A stretch of DNA of 64,000 bases from Rheum nobile. Its lineage: Eukaryota > Streptophyta > Magnoliopsida > Caryophyllales > Polygonaceae. Made by a program: the position numbers and the translations under genes. Below, one piece after another: positions 9,512-20,352 of this stretch. Below the pieces are notes generated by a model that saw only the letters and a list, made by a program, of their open reading frames with translations, had not been told where the DNA came from and ran no database searches. Location: assembly GCA_027886185.1 (NCBI GenBank), contig WOAB01000226.1, positions 3,720,001-3,784,000 on the forward strand. Direction: 5' to 3'. The first letter of the stretch is position 1; each line of letters begins with the position of its first letter.

Positions 9512-12500
9512 ATGGGAAGCGGAAAATCACCGGTGGAGAAGTTCGATGGAACGGATTTCGGCTTCTGGAAGATGCAGATCGAGGATTACTTGTACGGTAA
9601 AGATCTGTATTTGCCGCTGGGTAAGAAACCGAAGGACATAAAGGACGAAGAGTGGAAGTTGCTGGACAGGAAAGCGATGAGCGTGGTCCGCCTATCGCTG
9701 TCCAGGAACGTGGCGCATCACACGGTCAAGGCAGAGACGACGAAGGGTATGCTGGAAATTCTTTTCGCGATGTATGAGAAACCCTCTGCGGTGAACAAGG
9801 TTCACCTGATGCGGCGGTTGTTCAATCTGCGGATGACGGAGAGTACAGCGGTCACCAATCACTTGAACGAGTTCAACATGACGATCGCACAACTGAGTTC
9901 AGTTGAGATTGATTTCGACGATGAGGTACAAGCCCTAATTTTGTTATCCTCTTTACCAGAAAGTTGGAGCGGGACAGTTACTGTTGTTAGTGCTTCGGCG
10001 GGGAAGGCAAAGATCAAGTTTGATGAAGTCATGGATCTGATTATCAGTGAAGAAATTCGCAGGAAGGCGTCAGGTACTGCTTCTGGATCAGCTTTGAATA
10101 CGGGTAGCAGGGGGAGGTCAGACTCTAAGAAGTCGAATCGTGGCAGATCGAAGTCTAGAGGGAAAGATAAGCCCAAAGACAAGAGCAGAATCAAGTGTTG
10201 GAATTGTGATGAAAACAGTCATTACAAGAGTGAATGTAAGGCACCGTTGAAAGATAAATCAGCGAATTCAGCCAGTGAAGATATTGCAGACGCGTTGACT
10301 CTGAGCGATTCAACGACAAGAACCACTGCAGATGCATCGATTCTGAGCGCGAGCAGTCCATTGGAGTCTTGGGTGTTAGACTCTGGAGTTTCGTTTCATT
10401 CATGCAGCAGTGCTGATATATTGGATCGCTACACCTCTGGAGATTTCGGAAAAGTCTATCTTGCTGATGATGAGGCTTTGAAAATCGTGGGGAAGGGTGA
10501 TGTGCGAATCAAGGCGCCGAACGGATCTGTGCTGCAGTTGCATGGAGTAAGGCATATTCCCGGTCTGAAGAGAAACATGCTTTCTATTGGACAGTTGGAT
10601 GACGAGGGTTATGAAGTAACCTTCGGCTGTAACAGCTGGAAGATAACCAAAGGAGCTATGGTGGTAGCTCGAGGAAAGAAGGAGGGGACGCTGTACATGA
10701 CGAGCAACGTCCGTGATAGCATTGCCATTGCAGGAGTAAATTATGATGCAGACTTGTGGCACTGTCGTTTGGGCCACATGAGTCAGAAAGGGATGAAGGT
10801 GCTATGCTCGAAGGGTTTGCTGCCAAGTCTCAAGTCCGTTGAGATCGGATTGTGTGAAGACTGTGTGCTCGGGAAGCAGAAAATGGTGAGCTTTGCGAAG
10901 GGTGGCAGAACCTTGAAGAAGCAGAAGTTGGAGTTGATCCACAGTGACTTGTGGGGACCAGCACCTGTGACATCTCTGGGTGGAGCGTCATACTACATGA
11001 CCTTCATTGACGATGCTACAAGAAAGGTATGGGTCTATTTTCTGAAGCAAAAGTCTGATGCATTTGACTCCTTCAGAAAGTGGAAGGCTCTAGTAGAGAC
11101 TGAGACAGGTCTTAAAGTGAAGTGTTTGAGATCTGATAATGGTGGAGAGTATGAGCTTCGTGAGTTCAAGGAGTTTTGTGCTGAGAATGGAATTCGCATG
11201 GAGAAAACCTTGAAAGGAACCCCTCAAGAGAACAGCGTCGTTGAACGTATGAACAGGACCCTGAATGAACGTGCTAGGAGCATGAGGCTGAAGTGTGGGC
11301 TTCCAAAGATGTTCTGGGCGGATGCAGTCAACACTGCTGCATTCTTGATCAACCGAGGGCCATCAACTCCCTTGGAGAATGGGATTCCAGAGGAGGCTTG
11401 GAGTGGCAAAGAGGTAAATCTATCCTTTCTTCGGATATTTGGGTGCGTTTCATATGTTCATATTGCTCCTGTTGAGAGAAGCAAGCTGGATGCAAAGTCT
11501 GTCAAGTGCACGTTTATTGGATATGGTGGTGATGATTTCGGATATCGGTTCTGGGATGACCAGAACAGAAATGTTATTCGCAGTCGAGACGTCGTGTTCA
11601 ATGAGCAGGTGATGTACAAGGATAGTCTGGGTGCATCAGAAACAGCTAGTACAGGACCTGAGGTTGTGGAGTTAGATATCTCAAACTCGGGTGGGAGCAA
11701 GGTGGTTCGAAATGACCAGGAGGCTATTATTGAGGAGGAGCCGAGTACCCCAGTAATTCCGTTGTGGAGGTCCACCAGAGAGCGTGGATCGCCTGATAGA
11801 TTTTCGCCTTCAAACTACTATCTGTTGTTGACTGATGGTGGTGAGCCAGAGTGTTATGTAGAGGCATCTCGTAGAGAACATGTGAGCAAGTGGAAGCTCG
11901 CAATGGATGATGAGATGGATTCGTTGTTGACCAACGGAACCTGGGAGCTAGTTGAGCTTCCATCAGGCAAGAAGGCATTGCATAACAAGTGGGTTTATAG
12001 AATCAAGGAGGAGGCGAATGAAAGCAAGCGTTACAAGGCAAGGCTGGTTGTGAAGAGATTTCAGCAGAAATACGGTATTGACTATACTGACGTTTTTACT
12101 CCTGTGATGAAACTAACTACTATACGTTTAGTGTTGAGTATGGTGGCTGTAGAAAACCTAGAGTTACAGCAGATGGATGTAAAAACGGCCTTCCTTCATG
12201 TGGACTTAGATGAAGACATCTACATGAAGCAACCTGAGGGCTATGTGGCAAAGGGTAACGCTGAGCTTGTGTGCAAGTTGAACAAGAGCTTGTATGGTCT
12301 GAAACAAGCTCTGAGGCAGTGGTACAAGAATTTTGATGGATTCATGCATGAAATTGAGTTCGTGAGGAGTGAAGCTGACCATTGTTGCTACTTCAAGAAG
12401 TTTGACAACGGCTACATCATATTGCTGCTATATGTTGATGACATGCTGATAGCAGGCTCGAGTGCTCGAGAAGTGAGCAAGTTGAAGGAGCAGTTGTCTG

Positions 12501-13396
12501 AACGGTTTGCTATGAAGGACCTTGGAGAGGCTAAGCAGATTATGGGTATGCGGATTGATCGAGATAGGAAGGCTGGAATTTTGTATCTGTCGCAGGCTGA
12601 GTATATCAAGAAGGTCTTGAAGAGATTCAGTATGCAAGATGCGAAGCCAGCCAAAGTTCCTTTGGGTAGCCATTTCAAGCTATCTAATAGGGACTCACCT
12701 AAGAGCGAAGAAGAGCGTGCACAGATGCAGAGGACTCCATATGCTTCAGCGATTGACAGTTTAATGTATGCAATGGTGTGTACAAGGCCAGACATTGCAC
12801 ATGCAGTGAGAGTGGTTAGTCGCTTCATGGGGAACCCAGGGAAGGAGCATTGGGAAGCTGTAAAATGGATCCTTAGATACTTGAGAGGTACCGCAGAGCA
12901 AGCCTTGTGTTTTGAAGGCAAGGAAGTCGTGCTAGCAGGGTATGTGGATGCAGACTTGGCATCAAGTGACCTCGACAAGAGAAGGAGTACAACCGGATAT
13001 GTCTTTACATTGGGTGATACTACGGTCTCTTGGGCTTCTAAGCTGCAGAAAGTTGTAGCCTTGTCCACTGCAGAGGCTGAGTATGTTGCAGTGACTGAGG
13101 CTAGCAAGGAGATGGTATGGTTGCAGAATTTCTTGTGTGAATTGGGGAAGGAGCAGGGGGACATCATTCTATACAGTGATAGTCAGAGTGTCATCCACTT
13201 GGAGAAGAACCCAGCATTTCATTCGAGGACTAAGCACATAGAGTTGAAGTATCACTACATACGGCATCTCTTGGAAGGAAAGATCTTGCAGTTGATGAAG
13301 ATTCGAGGAACTGAGAATCCTGCAGACATGCTGACTAAGGTTGTGACCTTAGAGAAGTTGAAGCTTTGTATGGCTTCAACTGGCCTTGGTAACTGA
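9512..13396 (+). CDS. Copia gag-pol polyprotein (TNT1-94-like), open throughout
   Basis: This is a single polyprotein of about 1294 residues from the ATG at 9512; an upstream GTG at 9503 is in frame but unlikely. Domain order is Ty1/copia: gag (FDGTDFGFWKMQIEDYL), CCHC zinc knuckle (CWNCDENSHYKSEC, about 10195-10240), aspartic protease (WVLDSGVSFH, about 10368), GAG-pre-integrase (LWHCRLGHMSQKGM), integrase with FIDDATRKVWVYFLK, SDNGGEY and VVERMNRTL as the DDE positions, reverse transcriptase (KARLVVKRF, MDVKTAFLHVDL, LLLYVDDMLIAG at about 12425) and RNase H (LSTAEAEYVA at about 13060). Length is normal for the family. The protease motif has Val where Ala usually follows DSG, and VKRF replaces the common VKGF or VARGF, so activity is uncertain. 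Confidence 0.95.
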   Translation: MGSGKSPVEKFDGTDFGFWKMQIEDYLYGKDLYLPLGKKPKDIKDEEWKLLDRKAMSVVRLSLSRNVAHHTVKAETTKGMLEILFAMYEKPSAVNKVHLMRRLFNLRMTESTAVTNHLNEFNMTIAQLSSVEIDFDDEVQALILLSSLPESWSGTVTVVSASAGKAKIKFDEVMDLIISEEIRRKASGTASGSALNTGSRGRSDSKKSNRGRSKSRGKDKPKDKSRIKCWNCDENSHYKSECKAPLKDKSANSASEDIADALTLSDSTTRTTADASILSASSPLESWVLDSGVSFHSCSSADILDRYTSGDFGKVYLADDEALKIVGKGDVRIKAPNGSVLQLHGVRHIPGLKRNMLSIGQLDDEGYEVTFGCNSWKITKGAMVVARGKKEGTLYMTSNVRDSIAIAGVNYDADLWHCRLGHMSQKGMKVLCSKGLLPSLKSVEIGLCEDCVLGKQKMVSFAKGGRTLKKQKLELIHSDLWGPAPVTSLGGASYYMTFIDDATRKVWVYFLKQKSDAFDSFRKWKALVETETGLKVKCLRSDNGGEYELREFKEFCAENGIRMEKTLKGTPQENSVVERMNRTLNERARSMRLKCGLPKMFWADAVNTAAFLINRGPSTPLENGIPEEAWSGKEVNLSFLRIFGCVSYVHIAPVERSKLDAKSVKCTFIGYGGDDFGYRFWDDQNRNVIRSRDVVFNEQVMYKDSLGASETASTGPEVVELDISNSGGSKVVRNDQEAIIEEEPSTPVIPLWRSTRERGSPDRFSPSNYYLLLTDGGEPECYVEASRREHVSKWKLAMDDEMDSLLTNGTWELVELPSGKKALHNKWVYRIKEEANESKRYKARLVVKRFQQKYGIDYTDVFTPVMKLTTIRLVLSMVAVENLELQQMDVKTAFLHVDLDEDIYMKQPEGYVAKGNAELVCKLNKSLYGLKQALRQWYKNFDGFMHEIEFVRSEADHCCYFKKFDNGYIILLLYVDDMLIAGSSAREVSKLKEQLSERFAMKDLGEAKQIMGMRIDRDRKAGILYLSQAEYIKKVLKRFSMQDAKPAKVPLGSHFKLSNRDSPKSEEERAQMQRTPYASAIDSLMYAMVCTRPDIAHAVRVVSRFMGNPGKEHWEAVKWILRYLRGTAEQALCFEGKEVVLAGYVDADLASSDLDKRRSTTGYVFTLGDTTVSWASKLQKVVALSTAEAEYVAVTEASKEMVWLQNFLCELGKEQGDIILYSDSQSVIHLEKNPAFHSRTKHIELKYHYIRHLLEGKILQLMKIRGTENPADMLTKVVTLEKLKLCMASTGLGN

Positions 13397-13462
13397 GTTG
13401 AAGGCATGACACTACTACCAGATATGGGTTGATAAGGAGGACGATTATGATTGGATCAGTCT

Positions 13463-13475
13463 CCAGGTGGGAGAT
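13463..13475 (+). other. Polypurine tract of copia 1
   Basis: CCAGGTGGGAGAT lies directly before the 3' LTR, the expected place for plus-strand priming. Confidence 0.65.
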
Positions 13476-13951
13476 TGTTGGGTTATGGAGCCTGAAGCGT
13501 AAAGGAAGTACGCGTAAAGGCAGAGAAGGCAACTGGGAGGAGCCGCCGGGTCGCGGTAGGACTGGACGCCCCGCGGTGGGCGTCGGTTTTGCAGTGGATG
13601 GCAACTGAGAGTTGCCGCCGAGTCGCGGTGGGACTGACGCCCCGCGGTGGACGCCCCGCGGTGGAAGCCGCCGCCCCGCGGTGGGATCCGCCGCCCCGCG
13701 TTGGGCGCTGGGCCGTTTCTCGCGTGTTGAGTTTTTGGGCCCATTAGGTTTAATCCGTGTTTGTTATATAACCCTAGTTTATCAATTGTAATCTTCAAGT
13801 CGTTGTAAATCGTCATTGTTATCACAATATTGAGAGAGAAATACCCTGACTTGGTAGTGCCCCAGACGTAATCAATTCTTGACCAACTGGGTTAACAATT
13901 CTTGTGTTCTTTGCTTTGTTTTCTATTCGTTATCGCGTTCGAATCCTAACA
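13476..13951 (+). repeat. 3' LTR of copia 1 (476 bp)
   Basis: It starts TGTTGGGTTATGGAGCC and ends CGAATCCTAACA. It is longer than the 5' LTR by one extra copy region of GACGCCCCGCGGTGGA-type sequence (about 13637-13680). Confidence 0.95.
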
Positions 13952-14655
13952 GTAATTATTCTAACTTTATGTGACGTTCAAGGGTAGTTTAGACTTTGGC
14001 TATCCATGATCATCAGTGTCATGGAGTCACCGTCATGCCTTGGTTAGGTACCCTCTATTTTTACCTTTTTTTTAAAAAAAATGGGGATGTTAAAAGCTGA
14101 AGTTGCAAATACTTTGGATAAATCTTGAGAGCCCTGGTGGTTTTGAAGTGGGCGTTCATGGCTCTTTAGATGGTGATGGGCCTTGTGTTGTTTGGTAAAC
14201 AAACTAGCATGTACATTGTATTTGTTTTGCTATAGTTATATTACCCTAATATGACCCACGTGTACATATGAAAAAGTTTTGTGATGTAGAACAAAAGCAT
14301 TGAAATGTGAAAATTGATCTTAGCCGACTCTTAGATTTTGGATTAACAGATGAAAATGTGAAATTTAGTGCAGTCCTTAGGGTTACACTGCACTCTTACC
14401 AGAGAGAAGTTTATTTTCTTTTGTCATACCCATATGTAGGGAATTGTTAGCTGAGTTTCAGCAAACTAGGAATGCGTGTTCATACGTCATGGCATAGTAC
14501 ATAATTATAATATTTCAATCTTGCATATAGTTGATATCCTAGCATATTTTTGTAAGAGGATGGTGGCATGGAAATTGCCTTGAATTTCAGCAAACAAAAG
14601 AAGTGACTATATATCCAGTGACCAACTTTAATATGTTATTCCATATATTCTTGTA
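13952..14655 (+). other. Rest of RLK intron 1
   Basis: It begins with the second GTAAT TSD copy and contains no ORF. It ends with a T-rich tract and TTCTTGTAG, a good splice acceptor directly before kinase-domain sequence. Confidence 0.7.
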
Positions 14656-14983
14656 GGAAGCCGAGGATCAGGGAGAAGAGCGCGCACTGGAATGGGACAG
14701 CAGGATGAGATTAGCAACGGGTACAGCAAGAGGCTTATCTTATCTGCACGAGTCAGGCAAAGTAGTCCATGGCAACATCAAGTCCTCAAACATTAATTCT
14801 CCTACGCAATTAAGGACCGGCCACCAGGAGGCAGCGGTTACTGACTTTGGGCTCAACTCTGGGCCGCCCAACCGGATGGCAGGCTACCGCGCCCCAGAGG
14901 TGCTTGAAACCCGAAGGGTCACCCTTAAGTCTGATGTCTACAGCTTTGGAGCCTTGCTCTTAACAGGGAAAGCACCTAATCAG
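14656..14983 (+). pseudogene. RLK kinase domain, exon 2 (C-lobe start)
   Basis: This segment encodes the kinase region around the catalytic loop: GSRGSGR, then in the shifted frame ALEWDSRMRLATGTARGLSYLHESGKVVHGNIKSSN, TDFGLNSG and AGYRAPEVLETRRVTLKSDVYSFGALL, ending LTGKAPNQ at a GT donor (14984). The catalytic loop reads HGN instead of HRD, as in the LRR-III pseudokinase-like group; the motif after beta-7 reads TDFGL. A one-base shift separates GSRGSGR from ALEW, and the usual LLELLTGK is shortened to LLTGK. The N-lobe between GKGS (9010) and this exon is missing, so even a perfectly spliced transcript could not give a complete kinase fold. Confidence 0.85.
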
Positions 14984-15084
14984 GTACAAAAACAAACTAC
15001 ACTTATCAATTGTGACTGGGTTGGGTTCCTTATGATTGTGGTTCAGTCGATTTGACCATATTCATAATCTTGAATGGGTTATAG
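14984..15084 (+). other. RLK intron 2
   Basis: GTACAAAAAC donor and GGGTTATAG acceptor give a 101-bp intron. The exons join in frame across it (APNQ|VSLG). Confidence 0.8.
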
Positions 15085-15120
15085 GTTTCCTTGGGAGAGG
15101 AGGGAATGGACCTGCCAAGG
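15085..15120 (+). pseudogene. RLK exon 3, 5' piece
   Basis: It encodes VSLGEEGMDLPR, a conserved LRR-III kinase segment, then is cut by copia 2. The same exon resumes at 21111 with TGG GTG AAA (WVK). Removing the element and one TSD copy restores a continuous frame here. Confidence 0.9.
15116..15120. repeat. TSD of copia element 2 (left copy, CAAGG)
   Basis: CAAGG occurs directly before the element and again at 21106-21110. Confidence 0.95.
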
Positions 15121-15811
15121 TGTTATGGAAGGGTATCTCAATGATCAATATCTTGGATATAGATTGAATCGTGTTTGGACACTTTCCAAAATCAATATTT
15201 CGATCCTATATTTATTGTCTCAGGTTACACGAAATCTGATCCGGGATAAGACAATCACACCTCTAATGATTCAGGCAAATCAAAAGAGAACACTTGAAGT
15301 TTTCGATTTTGTTCGATTTTGAGAGAGCGTAAAAACTCGTAACCCGAGACTTGCCCCAAACCTGCTCTTAAATAGAGCATCTGAAATTGGGCAATTATGT
15401 GTCGGTTGGAGCAGTTGAAAAACCAGTATGGCAGTTTAGTTGGTTAAAAACCCGTCAAAACTGTCAAAAAACCATGCCAGATAAACCGCACGATTTGTCA
15501 CAAACCGTGCGGTAAACCGTGCACTTTACCTGAGACATGATCATCTGCCACACCGCACGGTTTGTGACAAACCGCACGGTTTGTCACAAACCGTGCACCT
15601 CAACTGAGAACCATGTGCACGGTTTGAGGCCATACACCTTTTCGGTGTCCGCCTCTTATACCCCGACACGTTTCGTAACTCCGAGTCCAAAGCCACGCAC
15701 CCGAGTTGTGCACTCCGCACCCCCGAAACTCGTCATGCGCCGAACGAACTCCTTAAGTCTCGAGCGAATCCCGACTACACCAAATGGCTGATGACACTAA
15801 AATCACCAACA
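15121..15811 (-). repeat. 3' LTR of copia 2 (691 bp)
   Basis: On the + strand it runs TGTTATGGAAGGG to AAAATCACCAACA. It contains several copies of the palindrome with arm GCACGGTTTGT (for example 15574-15596). Confidence 0.95.
15574..15596. repeat. 23-bp perfect palindrome in copia 2 LTR
   Basis: Arm GCACGGTTTGT, centre C, then the inverted arm ACAAACCGTGC. Degenerate copies are at 15488-15510 and 15555-15575. An exact copy is at 20719-20741 in the other LTR, and another exact copy lies outside the element at 23810-23832. Confidence 0.9.
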
Positions 15812-16339
15812 TTCCTCCCCCATTTTAGTGTAATCCTTGATTCACTATTCATACATCAAACACAAACTCATGCATAAATGAAAATGTCCTTAGGATTGAA
15901 TTTTCACTTTAGTGTAGTACACATTCCAAATAATCGAGAATCAGGGTGTCCAAAGGATTGAACCCTTCAACTCATTTGACTACCTGAAGATACAAACACA
16001 CACAAGTTTCTACACTACTTTAAGTGCTAACTTGACACTATTCTAGCCATGTGTCCTTATCCATTCACGAACACATACAAAGCCAAGCCCGGGCTAGTTG
16101 AAGCGGCACCACTTCACGCTCGTATAGGTGGATTCTTTTAATCATGCACCTGCAAATGCATTTTTTCAAAAGATCCATTAAGAAGAGAACCTTCAACCTA
16201 ACTTTACTTGCAGGTCCGAGCACATACCTTGGGATGAAGTATGAACATGTGCTCCAAACTCTAAGTGTAGGCTTTCCACATTGAATTCAGCCTTCAACGT
16301 CATATTGAAGGGGAATTGGGTGTCCTACCATTAGAGATT

Positions 16340-19300
16340 TTAAACGGGCTTTAAACCCATCCTGATAGCCGACTTGATCACCAAGTCTCTGGCTAACCCC
16401 TTTGTCAAGTGGTTTGCCAAATTTTGTTGAGACCGAACAAACTCAATAGTAATCACCCCATGAGTGATCAACTCACGTACCGCGCTATGTCTAATGCCCA
16501 GGTGTCGCGACTTACCATTATACACTTGGCTATAGGCCTTAGCCAAAGTAGCTTGACTATCACAATGGATAGAAATGGGTGACACCGGTTTCGGCCACAA
16601 AGGAATCTCGTAGCCTAAGTTACTTAGCCATTCCGCCTCTCTACCGGCAGCGGCCAAGGCTACGAATTTCGATTCCATAGTCGAACTTGTAATGCAAGTT
16701 TGCTTCTTAGAAGCCCATGAAATGGCACCTCCCCCAAGCAAGAATACCCAACCACTAGTAGAAGAATGATCTTCTATGTTAGTGATCCAACTCGCATCCG
16801 AATACCCTTCTAAAACCGAAGGAAATCCGACATATGACAAACCATAATTCATGGTTCCCTTTAAGTACTTGAGTACCCGCCTTATTGCTTGCCAATGATG
16901 AGTACTAGGATTACTAGTTTATCTACTCAACTTCCCCACAGCATAAGCAACATCCGGCCTTGTGCTCGTCATGGCATACATTAAGCAACCAATCACTTGT
17001 GAGTACTCGAGTTGTGATACAGCTTTACCCGAATTGGGCATAAGATTCACACTCGGATCCATAGGAGTGCTAACCGGAGAACAAGTCTCACAATTGAACT
17101 TCTTAAGCACTTTCTCAATGTAATGAGATTGTGACAAAGAAAGTCTCTTATTCTCACGTTTGATCCTAATACCAAGAATCCCATCCGCCTCCCCCATGTC
17201 TTTCATGGCAAAGCTTGATGACAAAAAGGCCTTTGTAAGGTCCACTTGTTTTTGATATGTACCAAAGATCAACATGTCATCAACATACAAGCAAATGATT
17301 ACTCCATTGTCGGATTTATCAGACTTGCTGTATACACACTTGTTCGACTGATTTAACTCGAATCCGCTCGACAAGACAACTTCATCAAACTTTTGATGCC
17401 ACTGCTTAGGTGCTTGCTTTAGCCCATACAATGACTTTACTAACTTACACACCTTGCGCTCATTACCGGGCATAATAAACCCTTCAGGTTGCTTCATGTA
17501 CACCTCCTCCTCCAAATCACCATTTAAGAATGCCGTTTTGACATCCATTTGGTGAATCACAAGATCGTTAATAGCCGCCAAGGCAATCAACAACCTAATG
17601 GTGGAGATCCGAGCAACCAGAGCATAGGTATCGAAATAATCAATACCTTCCTTTTGTCTAAAGCCTTGGATAACCAATCGAGCCTTAAACTTGTCAATAG
17701 TACCATCGACTTTCATCTTCCTTTTGAAGATCCACTTGCAGCCCAAAGGCTTGCAACCCGGTGGGAGATCCGATAAGACCCATGTGTTATTTCCCATGAT
17801 GGAATCCATCTCATCATTAATTGCTTCTTTCCAGAAAGCAACATCTTGAGACCTCATTGCCTCACCAAAAGTCCTAGGGTCCTCATCAATATGATAGCAA
17901 TATGTGTATTGGAACCCAACTTCATCTCTAGATCCCTCAACCAAGTAAACTTGGAAATCTGGACCGAAAGATTTTTCAATCCTTTCTCGCTTGATCCTAC
18001 GGAGCACAGGTGACTCATTAGAAGGTACGGTCGAACCTTCTCCTTCTTTAGTTCCACTTGTACTAGGAACGAAATCCTTTGGTCTAGGTATGGACGAGAA
18101 TCGATTCTCATCAAATATTGCATCTCTCGACTCAATCACGGTGTTAACCGAAATAGAATCATTAGGCTCTATCACATAGAACCTATAAGCCTTGGAATGC
18201 TTAGCATACCCAATAAAGATGCAATCAATACCTCTTTCCCCCAAGGTTTTAATCTTGGGCTGGGATAGTCTAACGACCGCCCTACATCCCCAAACTCGAA
18301 GATAATTCAAGCTTGGTTTCTTTTTGTACCAAAGTTCATAAGGGGTAATCTTGTTCCTTTTGTTAGGAACCATATTTAATAAATAGCAAGCCGTTAACAT
18401 GGCTTCACCCCAAAATCCGTCACTCAATCCCGAGTAGGATAACATGGAATTAACCATCTCTTTTAGGACTCTATTCTTTCTCTCCGACACACCATTTTGT
18501 TGTGGCGTGTAGGGAGCCGTAGTCTCATGTATAATGCCTATGGATTGGAAATACGCAGGATCATAATATTCTCCACCTCTATCGATGCGTAGTTTCTTAA
18601 TCAAGTCATTTTGTTACAATTCAACCTCGGTTTTATAAACCTTAAATTTATCTAGGGCCTCGTCTTTAGCATGCAATAAATACACATAACAAAACCGTGA
18701 ATAATCATCAATGAAAGTGATGAAATATTTCTTGTTTCCTAAAGACGGAGTAGCATGCAAATCACATAGATCACTATGTACAAGTCCAAGCACCGCAGAA
18801 TTTCTTTCAATACCTTTGAATGGTTGTCTAATTATTTTAGTCAATATGCAAGTTCTACACTTCTCTAAATTCATGTCAAATGCAGGGATTAAACCTTCCT
18901 TAGACATATCCGTCATGCGCTTATAATGCACATGACCTAATCTTGCATGCCATAGAGAAGATTCATTTGTACTAGAACATGCCATATAAATAGAATTAAC
19001 TATTTTATTAATGTTGAGAATAAACATGCCATTACATAGATATCCAAATCCTACAAACACACCACACTTTGATAAGATGTACTTATCGGATTCAAAGACT
19101 TGTTTAAAACCACACTTATTTAAAACACTACCGGAGACTAAGTTTTTCCTAATTCTGGGTACATGTAAGACATCCTTGAGTTCAAGGGTCTTCCCGTGAC
19201 TAAATTCTAACAACACTTTCCCACGGCCTAGGATAGGGGTGGTTGACTCGTTGCCCATATGAAGAACGGACCCATCTTTAACTGGTTCGTAGGTCTTAAA

Positions 19301-20323
19301 CCAGCCACGGTCCTTGCACACATGCTTTGTTGCACCCGAGTCAATCCACCATGCCACTTCATCATCCTGCACATAAAATGCCTCAGAAATTAATGGTACA
19401 TAATTCACAACCGAACTAGAACCAAAATCTGAATACCGACCTTGATGAGTGGTTGGGCCTTGGTCCTTAGACCCTTGCCCCGAACGGTTTTGCCCCGCTC
19501 CATTCCTATCCTTAGCAGCCCGACAATCACGCTTGAAGTGACCTGGTTTGCCACATATCCAACAAGCGCCCTTAGGCTTCTTGTTAGATCCACCGTTGGT
19601 GTTCTTGGAAGATTGCTTCTTCCTCTTGTTGTTCTTCTTAGCATTCCCACCCTCCTCCATCATATTCACGGAGGAAGATCCGGGAGTCTCCTTTGGTTTA
19701 CCGCCCTCTTGCTCCCTTAGAGATTCCTCTATGCGCAGATGGCTCCCAAGTTGCACAAGAGACAACTCCTCCTTCTTGTGTTTCAACATGTGTTTAAAGT
19801 CCTTCCATGAAGGTGGCAACTTGTCAATGATGCTTGACACCAAGATAGATTCATCCATCTTCATGTTGTGCTGGGCAAATTGCCCAAGGATACGAAGCAC
19901 TTTATTGTATTGCTCCATAACCGGCCTGGAGTCACACATCTTGTAATTGTTGAAATTACTCACAAGGAACTTCTTGCTAGAAGCATCCTCGGCCATGTAT
20001 TTGGACTCCAGCGTATCCCACAACTCCTTTGAGGACTCGACATTCTGGTAGACATCAAAGAGCGAATCCGACATACCGTTGAGGATGTGGCCACGGCATA
20101 TATAGTCGTCATTCTCCCACTTGTTCCTCTTCCTTGTCTCCTCCAAAGGCTCGTTCTCCGGATCCTCTGGCGCATGTGGCATCGGCATACTCAGAACGTA
20201 CACCACCTTGAGCGTCGTGAGGAGGAAATGCATCTTCTTTTGCCATCTCCGGAAGTCCACACCCTCGAACTTCTCCAATTTCCCGAACTTGGAAGTCATC
20301 TCACGAACGGAAGCAACCGCCAT
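16340..20323 (-). pseudogene. Copia 2 gag-pol polyprotein with two nonsense codons
   Basis: Read on the minus strand from the ATG at 20323: gag (FEGVDFRRWQKKM; ELWDTLESKY), CCHC knuckle (CWICGKPGHFKRDC, about 19560), protease (WWIDSGATKHVC, about 19340), GAG-pre-integrase (SLWHARLGHVHYKRM), integrase (FIDDYSRFCYVYLLH; RIDRGGEY; PQQNGVSERKNR), RT (KARLVIQGFRQKEGIDY; LYVDDMLIFGT) and RNase H (GYSDASW; SSTMESKFVAL). A TAA at 18614-18616 cuts the integrase and a TAA at 16919-16921 falls just before the RNase H; both are in frame with the flanking sequence, so these are point mutations and not indels. Otherwise the length (about 1328 codons) is that of an autonomous element. It differs clearly from copia 1 in sequence, so this is a separate family. 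Confidence 0.93.
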
Positions 20324-20352
20324 TGATCAACCACGAAAGTTTTGATTTTGAA

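Larger units (their letters stand above)
9032..13951 (+). mobile_element. Complete Ty1/copia LTR retrotransposon 1
   Basis: This 4.9-kb element has TG...CA LTRs, a 5-bp TSD (GTAAT) on both sides, a primer binding site, one long gag-pol ORF and a purine tract. It sits in intron 1 of the broken RLK gene, same strand. The LTRs differ by about a dozen substitutions by eye and a ~28-bp indel made of an extra GACGCCCCGCGGTGG-type repeat in the 3' LTR. The insertion is therefore not brand new, yet the polyprotein stays open. Confidence 0.95.

Noticed and set aside
12412..13167. 251-codon minus-strand ORF
   Set aside because: Antisense shadow of the copia RT/RNase H region.
15074..15322. 82-codon ORF across the copia 2 LTR start
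   Set aside because: LTR sequence joined by chance to an RLK exon; an equivalent frame is repeated in the other LTR at 20342.
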